Assembly (NCBI GenBank): GCA_932294295.1 | Contig: OW028580.1 | Span: 31,628,136-31,692,135 of the forward strand | From: Alitta virens | Lineage: Eukaryota > Annelida > Polychaeta > Phyllodocida > Nereididae | Direction of reading: 5' to 3' | DNA: 64,000 bases | Shown: positions 50,261-62,545 of the stretch, piece after piece | Layout: every line of letters starts with the position of its first letter | Numbering within the stretch: position 1 is the stretch's first letter | Made by a program: the position numbers and the translations under genes | The notes under the pieces: model-generated | Told to the model about the DNA's origin: nothing | What the model saw: only the letters and a program-made list of their open reading frames with translations | The model's database searches: none

Positions 50261-50700
50261 ACTGACACAGGATATGCACTAGGATACATGATACATGAAA
50301 CAATTCCAAACCTGAACAACCCACTGACATACAGGCCTGGGCAATTTCTTATTCAGATCAGTGCATTTTGTTTTCCTTTATCATTTATTTATTCCATGTA
50401 TCCTGGTGCTGTATGAATTAAGATACGAGACTGTGGCTATTGCAGGATACGTGTTAATAGCCAGGCTGGGATTTTACATAATGCAATGAATTCAATCATT
50501 TGTGTTGCTGTCAAACTGTTGACATTTTCCCAAACACTGCCACCATTGTTGAATGCACTTGCTATTTGTCTGTTAATTGTTGAGCCATTTTTGTTGGGAA
50601 GTATACCTGAAGAGATTTTGAAATTTGAATTAACTTGAGTAGTAGAATAAATCAATCAATGAATCAGTGGATTAATGAATCTATCAATCTATCTATCTGA

Positions 50701-50823
50701 CAGTAACTTTACTCCCCCACAGTGTACAGCTAAATTCTGTTGGGAACATGACATATAGGATAGATGCTAAATTAATGCTATCTATCTATCTATCTATCTA
50801 TCCATCTGTCTATCTATTTTATC

Positions 50824-50864
<41 letters not shown>

Positions 50865-50895
50865 CTATCATCTCACTATCTATCTATCTATCCAA
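50701..50895 (-). repeat. Dispersed repeat D, copy 2, with TATC array and a 39-T run
   Basis: The inverse copy of 39860-39952 covers 50701-50770. It runs into (TATC)n at 50778-50818, then 39 consecutive T at 50826-50864, then more TATC to 50892. Confidence 0.8.
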
Positions 50896-52031
50896 CCATC
50901 TATACATGCTGCTGAGATTGTATACTGTATGGCTATAGAATGCTTTGGTTTGACACCAACACTTTTTTCAGCCTCCATTGTTTTCTTGGTGCAAAAAAGG
51001 AGGAAAAGGTTATCACATATAAAGTATATCATAACAGTATGATAATAATGCGAAAGAGATATGGCATTTGTGAAAAAGTGATAGAGAAAATTGTAAACAT
51101 GAAGCATGGTGTCTGGTACAGCAAACAAAACATTCGGTAGCACACAGTGGCCTAACGTGATTTGTGTGGAGTTGACAACTAATATGATGCTAATGATGGC
51201 TGGAGATTGGATAGTAGTAGTCATGTTTTTATTACAGTGTAACTTTGGTTGCAGTTTAATTGATTGATTGAGTATATTTCCAAGTATTTTAATACATGTA
51301 TTAATACAGTTAAAACACATCAATTAGAAAAAAGAATAAAAAAAAGAACATTGCTGACGCTTGGTGCAAAAAAGAGGAAAATTGCTTTTTTTTTTTTGTG
51401 GAACTTGTAAATCTCACGCTATAGTGACAATTGCCTTATTGTGGAGATCAGCTGCCGTGGTGCAAAAACCAGTCTCAGTTTCAGATCTTTGAATAATCCT
51501 CGCAGTGGCTTGTGATGAGAAATCCATCCCTAGAGATTGGTTATAGAGCAGCGCCCAAGTGTCTAGCGCCCATCGCAGCCCCCTTGGCCCCAATGCATTG
51601 TATTGCGCTTAATGTTTGCGAGACTAGTGCCCCAGTCCTGACCATCAGAGAGCTATGATCATTCCTGTATGTACCTCTGCCATCCAAGTTATGCACCCCT
51701 CTGCCCCTCCCCCTTTGATTCCAGCCCTGTCTGGTGCCCTCTCCCCATAATATCACCCAGGGCTCACCTGTTTACCCCCAGACAGGGCTCAGAGAAAGAC
51801 ATGGAGCTAAGAATTCTAGCCAGATTCCATTGGCAGTCTCCCCTCAACTCCTATTTTCTATTTACTTCACATAAAAGACGAGTTTCCTATTTCTTTGCTC
51901 ATCCTAGACCTTCAGGCTTGATATCGTAAACACAATCTTTAATGCTGAAGCAGTCTGTGTATGACATTCAATTGGATCCATTTTAAAGTCTGTGACTCAG
52001 AGATGGATTGGATGGATTGGAATGCAATATA

Positions 52032-52448
52032 ATCTTAATCTTATCTTATCTTGTCTTATCTTTTCTTTTCATCTTGTCTTATCTTGTCTGATCTTGTCTG
52101 ATCTTGTCTTATCTTGTCAGTCATCTTATCTTTTCTTTTCATCTTGTCTTATCTTGTCTTATCTTGTCTTATTTTATCTTATCTTATCTTATCTTGTCTT
52201 GTCTTGTCTTGTCTTGTCTTGTCTTGTCTTGTCTTGTACTGTCATCTTATCTTATCTTATCTTTTGTAATTTTTTTTAAAATCTTGTCTTATCTGGTCTT
52301 GTCTTATGTTATGTTATCTTATCTTATAATGTATTTTATTTTCTTGTCTTGTCATCTTGTCTTATCTTATCTTTTCTTGTCATCTTGTGTTATCTTGTGT
52401 TATCTTATCTTATCTTATCTTGTCTTGTCTTGTCTTGTCTTGTCTTGT
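52032..52448. repeat. TCTTR pentanucleotide array
   Basis: About 415 bases of TCTTA, TCTTG and TCTTT units with interspersed TCA insertions. The longest pure run is (TCTTG) at about 52186-52237. Confidence 0.92.
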
Positions 52449-55400
52449 GTGGACTCACACTGCATCCCATTTGCTACTTGCGTCGTTCAAATCAAGGGAA
52501 GTTGCCAGCAAGCCCGAAAGTCAATGACAACACGTTTAAGGTCGACCTTCTTGAGCTGTGGGGCTAAATTTAGCCAACAAGCATTGTGCAAACAGTAAAA
52601 CTCAACTGCAAACTGCGCACACAAACGGCAAACATCGGTGATGTGTCTTTTTCTCAGCTCATTATCACCCAGCACCCAATGTGGGGGCTTGGCGTGGCCT
52701 CTCCCCAGAGGACTATGATCAGTTCATTTCCTGCGCACAATTCGCCCTTAATGACGTCCGTCCTCGACGTATTTCGCTGCGTTCTTAGGTACCAAGACGT
52801 TCCCAGGGGATGGCCAGGGAATATATGACGTCAAGACTTGATCCCTCATTAAAACGATCTCTGCTGTCTGATGACAAACGACCAACATGGGATATATACA
52901 GATTTATTTAAAAGCATCTTTAACAACCTATTATTATTTATAAAGACTATTGTGACTGATGACAGCTATACAGACAATTAAGGAAAGGGGCGTACATGCA
53001 TGGTGAAAGATGGGAACTTTCCTCTGCCATTGCTTAGACACATAGTGACAGGTACGACCACTTTAATATTCTCACTTAGTGTAGGCCTATGCATCCAAGC
53101 AATGAAGGACTTTATTGTCAAAAAACTTTGTTATCCATAGGTTGATAGTAATTTTTGCGATATTGCTTTATACGCCTTGTTGATGTATGAGAACAACTAT
53201 TTTTCATTCATGAGTAGAAAAATGGTATCTATTAGCATGCCATCATGAGTGGTTATGATCTAATTAGCTATTCCGTTACATGATACATGAAACGAGCGTG
53301 TTGCGCATAAGCAATTTGGTCCAACTTTGATTGAACTTAATTAAAATGCAAAATGTTAACAGCACTTTTACCAAGCGTTTTTGCATGATTTACATGAGTT
53401 CAAACATCTGAACTTATTTTGCTTAAATTACTTTCCTTCTACTTGGCTAATAAAGATACAAATTATTTGCAAAAGCGAAACTTGATACTTAAGATGAAAT
53501 CTGTGGAAATTTATGGAGTAATTCGACTGCTCTGGGAATTGCAGGGTCTGTCAGAGATGATTTTTATTCTGGGGTTTATTTTATGTCTCTATGTGTAAAG
53601 TTCTAGTTTATAGTGATTAACTTACAAAAAATTACGAGTGTTTTGGCTACTTTTTACCTGAGTTATTACTCTATGGCCAATCTTAATTGTACACATGCTC
53701 TAACAATGACAATGTGCTGTTCAGACCGAGAAGCTCTGTTACTTTAGCTGTAAATGAATAATGGTAAGGACAGACATATAGGCTGATAGATAGACAAAAA
53801 GACAGGTCAACTACGTGTATCCATTATGTATACAGGCAGGGGGAAAAATGCTGACCCTTGTAAATTACACCTATTTTACCTTAAAGGCAGTTTTGTCAAT
53901 TTAATGACTGTAATTAGTTCTTACCCTGCATCATTAAATCACGGAGCTTACACGAGTCAGGTCTGGTCATTAGGATTTATCATGTCGGTATAAAAAGAGT
54001 TTTAGCAATTACTGCCTGGGGGAAGGTGGATGGCAGTTTTTGTGGTCGTCTACCTGGGTGGCAGAAATCTTTTATGATCAAAACACGCGGAGCCCTGTGC
54101 TCACTTAGGGAGTTGCCATGCCCCTACCTTTTAAAATGACCGCCTCCAGAAATGCAAGCTTAAACTTTTATTATGCAAATCCTTGCTCGTTTTATTATAC
54201 CATAAGTGTTTTATTCAGATTCCAAATATATACAATATATCTATCAATAAAACGTATTTTTGCATAAGATGAGAGAGGGCTCGTCACAGTAAAATGTTAC
54301 CTCAGTCGACCACTCCTTTTAAACCTCAGGTATTTATGGCGGGAGTATTTTAGCATATGTTTGTTTATTGTTCTCTCTGACAATATAAGTCTATTTATTG
54401 TGATATCTTATTTTAAGAGTTCTCCAATGGAAAAATTGGACCTCATTTTCATTTACATGGTTGAATTTTACCTACAGCTTGCTATGTGCTTTAGAAAAGT
54501 GCCCAACAACTTACTTCAATATAATGGGTAAAACTGTGGAGAAATTAGACCTAATATCTCCAAGGTAAAACAATATTGATGCTTTCTTAATTTACTCTTT
54601 TTTTAACAGCAAGTAACCCAGCTTTAATATTCAAAAGGTTTATTGACAGCATAATAGTATTGCAAATTTACAAATAAAGACTTCCACTGCTCAAGAAGCA
54701 TATGGTGGCCTGATGCCTTGTAGCATATTTGGCCTTACTGAACAAATTAATCAGGCTTAATAACCTTATCAGTAGTCTTCGTCAATTATAAGAAAGACAT
54801 TTGTCATAATGACAGTTGCTGTGCTGTACACATGCATATATGAAATTGATTAACATTCAAGTCATAAATTTTCAGTTCCATTTTCTTTGACCTTTTAAAC
54901 ATTGAGGGTTCACTGCAGCAAATATATCTGCATGTGTTATCATCATAGCAGATATTTCTTTCTCTGTAATCTTTGGGATTTTCAGAGATAGGTTAGTCAC
55001 GGGGACGATGGATAGGTTACCAGGAGGAGGTAGATTAAAAAATTTCTCTCTCTCCATGAGTCATTGGTGCAAAGTGGTTTGGTGGTTACCAAAATGATGG
55101 ATTGGTGAATAGAAGCTCTTGGAGGATTCATTGGTTTGCAACAGATCAGATTTCATAGGACTTCCGCTGTCTCCTGTCCACACCTCTCATCTCTTTTGCA
55201 GTCCTTTGGATAATCTCATATTCCCCTTGGGCCCTTGTATATTAATTGTGCTGAAATGTTTTATTTCTTAAAAGGGAGAGGAGTTGTCTGTAATTGTGTT
55301 ACTTTTTTGATCGGATGGCAAAAGGCAGACATAATAATGATATGAGGAAGTATAGGTCTTGCATGGTGTAGCCTCCTCTACATATAGACGGGCACTGCAC

Positions 55401-55492
55401 CCCATTACGGCCACCTCAACTTATAACACCACCGTTTTTTGACGAAACTGCACTCTTGCCAATATTTTGTATAAAATACTTGTCAAAGAAAG

Positions 55493-55712
55493 CTGTCCTG
55501 TCCTGTCCTGTCCTGTCCTGTCCTGTCCTGTCCTGTCCTCTCCTCTCCTCTCCTCTCCTCTCCTCTCCTCTCCTCTCCTCTCCTCTCCTCTCCTCTCCTC
55601 TCCTCTCCTCTCCTCTCCTCTCCTCTCCTCTCCTCTCCTCTCCTCTCCTCTCCTCTCCTCTCCTCTCCTCTCCTCTCCTCTCCTCTCCTCTCCTCTCCTC
55701 TCCTCTCCTCTC
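55493..55712. repeat. TCCTG then TCCTC pentanucleotide array, uninterrupted
   Basis: Nine CTGTC/TCCTG units followed by about 34 perfect TCCTC units, with no interruption in 220 bases. Strand asymmetry is complete (all purines on the minus strand apart from the TG part). Confidence 0.95.
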
Positions 55713-56932
55713 AACCATGCTCGGTGACAATGTAGTCATCATGAAGTGCCAAGTGTCACATATTGCAGAGACACCTGTGCTGCTTAAACATACAGTGTAC
55801 ATCTGCATTCACACAATGTACACACACTGCTGCCCACGTGTTAGTGAGCTTGGTCATGTATATAGGTAGATATAGCACTCCCATTACCTATGCAGATGAC
55901 ATTCTATCACTATCCCTGTATGTATGGTATTCATGTGTATCATGTACTCACATGCTCTGCATCTGTTCTACATGGCATAGCATGTGATTAGACATGATTT
56001 CCTACTCGACATGTATTCTGCAATGCACATGTATCAGCCCCATTGATATTAGAAGTTGGAGGGGGGGAAGGGGGAGGAGGTAATCCCCTTGATTGGGTCT
56101 GTCAGTGTGTCAATGGAAACTGTGTATTGGAATGATAGGTAGTGTCAATTATGAAGGGCTAAAATTAGACACAATATTAGTTGTTGGGTTGGGAGCTCCA
56201 ACTTGCAGAGTTTTATTTGTCAGTGTGTAGAACGACACATTCTGCAAGAAGCCATATATATTTGTGTTTATTTCTAAAAACGTTTTTCTTTAAAATATTA
56301 TCATTGTATGGAAAGCAATATTAAAAATGTTATAAAAAGGGGGGGGGGGGGCTTAACCAGACTGTTTTTCATTAGATAACATTCTATCTTGAATGTAATT
56401 GAAATAAATGACTTGCTATTTCAATTTTTTTTCAAAATCCCTAACACTAAAGTGCATAGTTTTGCATGTAACTGGATATACTTGTACAAACTTTGTATCT
56501 GTGCCTCTGTCAGAGAATATATCACAACACCCTATCTCCTTACTCACCAGTTACTCTTCTTATATCACTCGACTGTCTTGCAGGTCTGGCTGCGCATAAT
56601 CCTGCCTTCATGACGATCCCATAATGCCCTTCTGCCTCTGAGGGGGGTAATAGGCCATTTTGATTATCAGGGAGCAAGTGGGGTTAGAGAGAGAGAGCAG
56701 TGACATTTGACCTCTGAAGGAGAGGGGTGAATTATTGATATGACTTTGGTGCCTCGTTCACCTGTGGCCAAGATGAGTTAGAGGGAGAGGAGGTTATCAC
56801 TGAAATCATGAAATGGCATTGACATCACTCATCTTGTAGGAGTCCTATCATTGCATGATGTCCCAATTATAAGGGCTTTGCACTTAATGTACTGGAAGAT
56901 TCGGGTTCATAGAGGTTTGGATCTAGATACAG

Positions 56933-57150
56933 TGTATTGCGCATGTAAATGTATTGGGTACACTCTATGCAAGCCTGTACAAGCTCAAGTCTTTTTCAGC
57001 TCCCTGGAAGTACACTGATTCAAAATAAATGTCGACCTGCTTGATCTAGGTATTGCTCATGTAAATGTATTGGGTACACCCTTGGCAAGCCTGTACAAGC
57101 AGAAGTCTTTTTCAACTCCCTGGGAGTACATAAAATGTCCACCTGTTTGT
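56933..57150. repeat. Tandem duplication, period 116
   Basis: ATGTAAATGTATTGGGTACA starts at 56943 and 57059. Each is followed by GCAAGCCTGTACAAGC, then AGTCTTTTTCA-CTCCCTGG. The latter part resembles the SINE head at 42980-43010. Confidence 0.75.
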
Positions 57151-57929
57151 TTTTGTTTTCTTCCCAGCCATATTTTCCCATAAACAAATGACATAGGACA
57201 GCAACAATTGGACCGAAATGTTAACAAGGAGTCCCAACCCTGACTTTCAAGACTAACTTTTGAAAAATGTTCTGCTTTTTCTCTGTGACCACGATAAACA
57301 TTGATGATAAACGGCCATACTGATGACAATACAGCAAAATATTATCATTCGAAACATATCAAACTCCTACAGTTATGGGGTCAGAAACTTTTTTTCATAT
57401 AGTTAGGCCTAACCACAAGTTAAACAAATGTCAATGTGAGTCTTATGTGGTACTTGTTCTCAAACAGACTTTTCTCACACTTCCCCTCTTCAGAGTCTTC
57501 ACTTGACACTTTCCCATACACATTACACAAATTCGATCACATGCTTCGACGATGCTGTAATTACATGGCCCAACAATGCTTAACCATGCAGGGTGCATTT
57601 AACCCTGAAGTACCATGCAGGGCTCTGTTTAGTATCCCATTTACTGGGATAGCTTTGTTTATTGTTGTGGCTATATATAGCTGTGAAAGGGCAGCTATTT
57701 TAGAAGGGTTTGTTTGTGTTTAAGGACACAATGTCGTGTGCAGGGTGCTACCCCTCTCCTTGACCCTGTCCTGTCAAGTTCTGGGGCTAAGGGGCTGGTC
57801 AAGAACCCCCTTGGATCACTGCCACCCCAAATATGTATGCCCAGTGACAAGGTCTGCTATTCCACTTCATTGGAGTTATGTATACATGTAAACATTGATT
57901 TATTAAGCTATTGTCTCAATAGGCCTAGA

Positions 57930-58065
57930 CGTCAGTGCTGGTCTGCAGTCAGCTGACATGACCTGCTGCAAGAGGCAGATGTAATGATGAGATGAAACGC
58001 TTCGGACTCCATACATTGATCACGATGGTGGAGTCATCATATACTTGCCTCAATGAAGTCCTTTT
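57930..58065 (-). repeat. SINE-family fragment, minus orientation
   Basis: The reverse complement contains GAGGCAAGTATATGATG, ATGGAGTCCGAAGCG, then CTCATCATTACATCTGCCTC and GTCATGTCAGCTGACTGCAG. A very short related piece lies at 55320-55350. Confidence 0.6.
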
Positions 58066-59592
58066 TAGCCAAGCCACTACATTTACCTTTTGGCAGTGTA
58101 TTTTGGCAATGCGTGTTGAAGGGGTGGATCAAGCCCCCAGACTTTAAGCTGGGGATTTAGGCCATTAGAACAGGGAGCTGTCTCTCATTAAAGCAATTTG
58201 TCTGAGAATCGCTCACTCCCTACGTCTTGTTCTCAGCAGCTGGGTTGGCCGCCTCCACAACAAATTGCTTGATCCACGATTAATGTTTTCTGTATCTGGT
58301 TTCCAGCACTCTGTGTGTTCTCTATGGTACGTCCAAATTCAGAATACTTCACGGACTCAGTTTTTTTGTACTGACTAGTGTTGTAAATTGTAATGCTTTA
58401 TGGCACAATTGTACTAGAATCGGTTTTCAGTGTTAAATTTCATACTTCCAATGAATGGGAACTTAAAGTTCCTATGTCTCTAGATTTAGTGCAGGCATAT
58501 GATTATATAAACCAATACTACCTTCTTCTCATGCATGATATTTTTTACCATTACATGCTCATTTATTTACAGCAATTTAACTTTAAGGTACAATAAATAA
58601 TATAAGAGAGTTTTTCATGCCATCAAAAATTCAATATTTAAACAAACCTTGTGATGACATCACAATACTGAACAATGGGTGATAGTGCCATTTCCATGGT
58701 CTTTTCAATGTTTTGGTCTGGATTATCTTTCAATTTATGATTTATTTTTTACAATTAATGCCTGATAGACTGACTAGCTGATACAAAGTCAGTGTGTCTT
58801 GATTTATTTAGGCAATTTTAAACCGTTTGATAAAATCTTATAAACTTGCAATTTTGAAAGACAGTGCAGCTTTAGAGCATGAAATTCCATAAGAGGTGGA
58901 CAGGTACTTGAAGGAGGTCCTTATATTGCTGACAGGTTCTGTAATTTGTCAAACTATAACTAAAACTAATCAAGGTTATCTGATGAGGCAATAATATAAC
59001 ATATATGTAAAGTCAAAGCTTGGGTGAACTGGTTCATCCAAGGTCAAAGTGCTTACTTATATGGAATTGGCGTAGTTAGGAAGTGAAAGAGTCAGGAAAC
59101 TTTAAGAGCAGAAAAAATAACATAATCTTCCATAATTTTTTCTGAAGGTTCAAGCAAACACTGAGATTTTTATACCCACATAAGCCCTTTTATATTTTAA
59201 TACAGGACTAGTGCAATATGTGCCTGGAGTGAATTGCAATGCTTTGTGGTCTGCCCTTGGTGCTGCCTGTTTAATGCAACCCTGAATTCAGTCTGTGTTT
59301 CACTGTTTGTTGTTCTTATTTGGATTTGTGCATTTCGCCCAATTTTATCACCAGTTGCCTTGGTAACTGTGGAATTTCTACGGTCCTCACGTTCTCTTGC
59401 TTAACACTCGACCTGCCTCTAATTGCCTTCGTGCTCTTGTCCTTATATACCAAACTAGAACTGTCAAAACTGACTTTTATATTGGTATTAAAATATTAGG
59501 GTCTACATGGTCCATGCTATGACAGGAGAGCTTTAAAGCTCACATAATATGATCACATTCTGGGAAAATTCTATCTGTCAATCAGTCAGTAC

Positions 59593-60099
59593 CTATCTAT
59601 CTATCTATCTATCTGTCTATCTATCTATTTATCTATATATCTATCTATCTATCCCAGATAGCATTCCAAATCTTTTCAACGTTGGCGCGATGTCAGCGAT
59701 GTTGATACGATGTTGTAATGACAGTGGCCTATATGGAAACGATGCTGGGCCGATTTGGAATACTATCTGTAATCTAGCTGTCTGTCTGTATGTCTATCTA
59801 TTTATCTATCTATATATCTATCTATCTATTTATCTATCCATCTATCTACCCATCTATCTATCGTCTCTATATAGCCCAACAGGTGCTGATGAGACGTTAA
59901 ACACACACACACACACACACACACCCATCTATCTATCCATCTATCCATCTTTCTATCTATCTAACTATCTATCTATCTAACTATCTACTATCTATCTATA
60001 TCTATCTATATATCTAACTATCTATATGTCTATCTATCTATCTATCTATCTATCTATCAATCTATCAATCTATCAATCTATCTATCTATCTATCTATCC
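59593..60099. repeat. TATC arrays interrupted by mini-element C and a CA repeat
   Basis: (TATC)n at 59593-59653, the mini-element 59654-59770, (TATC)n from 59776, a (CA)n run at 59900-59924, and (TATC)n with AACTATC and AATC variants to 60099. Confidence 0.88.
59654..59770. mobile_element. Mini-element C, longer copy between TATC arrays
   Basis: Same ends as the 45.3 kb copy: CCCAGATAGCATTCCAAATC at 59653-59672 and GATTTGGAATACTAT at 59752-59766 (one mismatch). The interior of about 80 bases has a repeated CGATGTT-like motif. (TATC)n lies immediately on both sides. Confidence 0.7.
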
Positions 60100-61193
60100 A
60101 ATTCTACACTATATACTCCATCTTTTTGCCCTCTATGTCTGAACCATTACCAACTCAGCGTTGTCCTAGCTGTATTGTCAAGTCTCAGGCTATTATTCCT
60201 TAATATTTCCAGTCGGTTTGCGACAGTCAAGGGTATGTAAGCAGACGGTCGTATATTTTACGACAATGGGTAGTGGGCTGTTTTCAGGGGCAGGGTGCGC
60301 AGTTAGGCCGCCATGTTGCCTGTTACTCAACCATTTGTCTTCTTGACAATGTACAGCCCCAATCTACCTTGACATGGCTGGTTAAGAAAGTAATTGTACG
60401 GAGATATGGCAGGCCTTTGAAGTGCAATAAAATCCTGGCAGCGTTTGTTAAGGTCACTGAAGAGGCTGTGTTATAATATGGGAAGAAAGATTAAAGAAAG
60501 ACACTAATGATTATTACTTGAGACTGTCCTATTGTAGTCTCATGAAATTTAATACTGATTTAACCAGGGACGCCCTGATTAAAATCATCCACACAGACAA
60601 CTATCATGCAGAATGTAAGAACAATTTAAATGAACAGTAGCGTAAACTTGGATGATACGATTGACAGATCCTGGACAGATGAACTTTAAAATGCTTTAAT
60701 CACAACATGTTTTTTTTTTCTTGAATGAAAACAATTATTTCGCAGTTTAGCAACACTTCCTTTCTGAGATATCTTCATTGGCAAATTATCAGGCAATAAT
60801 ATCATATTTACATTCAATAAAATAATTAACTCAACAACACATAAAAGCTTGCCTTTTGAGCAGATCCTGTATCACACGAAGCATTTGGCAAAGAGGCAAT
60901 GTGTTTTACATCATCCTGCAATATCGCTCACATAGCCTGGCTTCATCCTTTACATGAGTGGCCTTGGGTTTGACAAGGGCTGTTTTCTTATTTAATGTGT
61001 TTATTTGTGAAACTATCATAGTAACAAATCTTACTTCAATATGCATAAATTGGTTTAGAAAATTTCTTGTGGTGATAGATCTTGTCAGTAAGGTCATTAA
61101 AATAGCATGAATTGCATTTGTTTTTGTAATAAGGTATGCATGTACTTGCATGTAAATGACTCTTTAAGAGGTGAAGTCACCGATTCTTTAGAT

Positions 61194-61214
61194 ATAAGAT
61201 AAGATAAGATAAGA
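61194..61214. repeat. ATAAG pentanucleotide repeat
   Basis: Four copies of ATAAG in a row. Confidence 0.8.
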
Positions 61215-62400
61215 CAATACATCTTTATTTAAGTGACATGTGAAAATATACAATGAGTCAGAACAAATATAAACTTAAACAGGGTTTCACCCAGCCCCCT
61301 AGTGGGTCACTAGCTTTTAACAAAATGCATAGTTTGGTAATTTACAGCAAATTTTATTTTTCTAATTATTGTGTATACAATAAATTGTGTCTTAGTTGTA
61401 TTGCTTTACTATCATATTTCGCTGTTTCTACTTGACAATGTCTATTTAAATAGGAATGTTCCAAAAAAATTAAGTGTTACAAATGCATTCTTGTATTTTA
61501 TGGCATTTTCAAGCAGCACTGATACAAAAGAAATTAGTTTCTAAACTTTGTACTGACAAGTGTTGAAACCTGGTGAAAAAATTAATGATAGCCATGAATC
61601 AATTGGGTCTCTAAAACATTTTCAAATAAAAAGTTGACTCCCATCTTGTGTTTTGGTAGCTATGGGAAACACATTCTGAATTATTACTGAAAGCTAAAAG
61701 CCTCCTTTTTATACTTTATTGTTACAACTTAAAGCTTGTGATAAAATCTATTTTCTGAAGCTCAGTTGAATCTCTCAGCAGGCTTATGAAAAGTTCAAAG
61801 AAGTTTTGACCCTTAGCCTGTAATATATAATTTGCCCATCCAGCCCATCGTGCAATAAAAAGATGTACGATGTATAATTTATGAGAGGAAGACCTTTGTA
61901 TAATATGTCAAATAATTAATTATAGGCACCTCATAAAGTTTGTTTTTATGGCACCAAAATGGCAGAACAAGGGCAGGGGCTGTCTGCATGTTGGTGGTAG
62001 TCAAAAAATGGCAAAAATGCTGTTCCAAATGACTGTTTAATGACTAGTTATGGTATATGAATTGATTTATAGATATTTTCATTCTGAAGTGTTTTCATGA
62101 CTGAAACAGCCAGTTATGATGATAATCACGAAATAGCAAAGAATGGACACATTGAATGTTTTGGTAATGAAGGTAATACTTAACTGAACCATTATTACTG
62201 GTTCTTAATAGGCTTATTGGAGAGACTTATATTTGTTGCACCATCTCACCCTACTGATATCGTGCATTACAGAAGCTGTTTACAGTTGTTGAAAAAGTTT
62301 CTGTACAACCATAAAATGAAAAAGATCTTGGTGTCAAAGTAATGTTCTCATTCAAATGCTTGTCTACCCAAATTTACGGGCTTCTTCATTGAGCCTATAC

Positions 62401-62545
62401 GGCCAATTGTGCCACGTGAATTTTCCATGCGTTTGGATAAATGCATGGAAAATGCATGGTTTTTGCCTCATTATAATTATCTAAAAACCATGCATTTTCC
62501 TTGCGTTTATCCTTCTCATGGAAAACGCATGTGGCACATTTGGCC
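62401..62545. mobile_element. Long hairpin-forming inverted repeat
   Basis: The arms at 62401-62467 and 62480-62545 are inverse copies with few mismatches, beginning GGCCAATTGTGCCACGTG and ending CATGTGGCACATTTGGCC. The loop is about 12 bases. No ORF. Could be a MITE or the source of a hairpin RNA. Confidence 0.7.

Noticed and set aside
51992..52598. Leu/Ser-rich frame of about 160 codons
   Set aside because: Translation of the TCTTR pentanucleotide array.
55416..55869. Open frames of about 130 codons on both strands (LSSP and GEERR repeats)
   Set aside because: Produced by the pentanucleotide TCCTC array, which has no stops in any frame because 5 and 3 share no factor and the unit has none.
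57436..57723. 95-codon frame with hydrophobic stretch
   Set aside because: No recognisable domain, no splice context, and AT-rich composition like its surroundings; likely chance.
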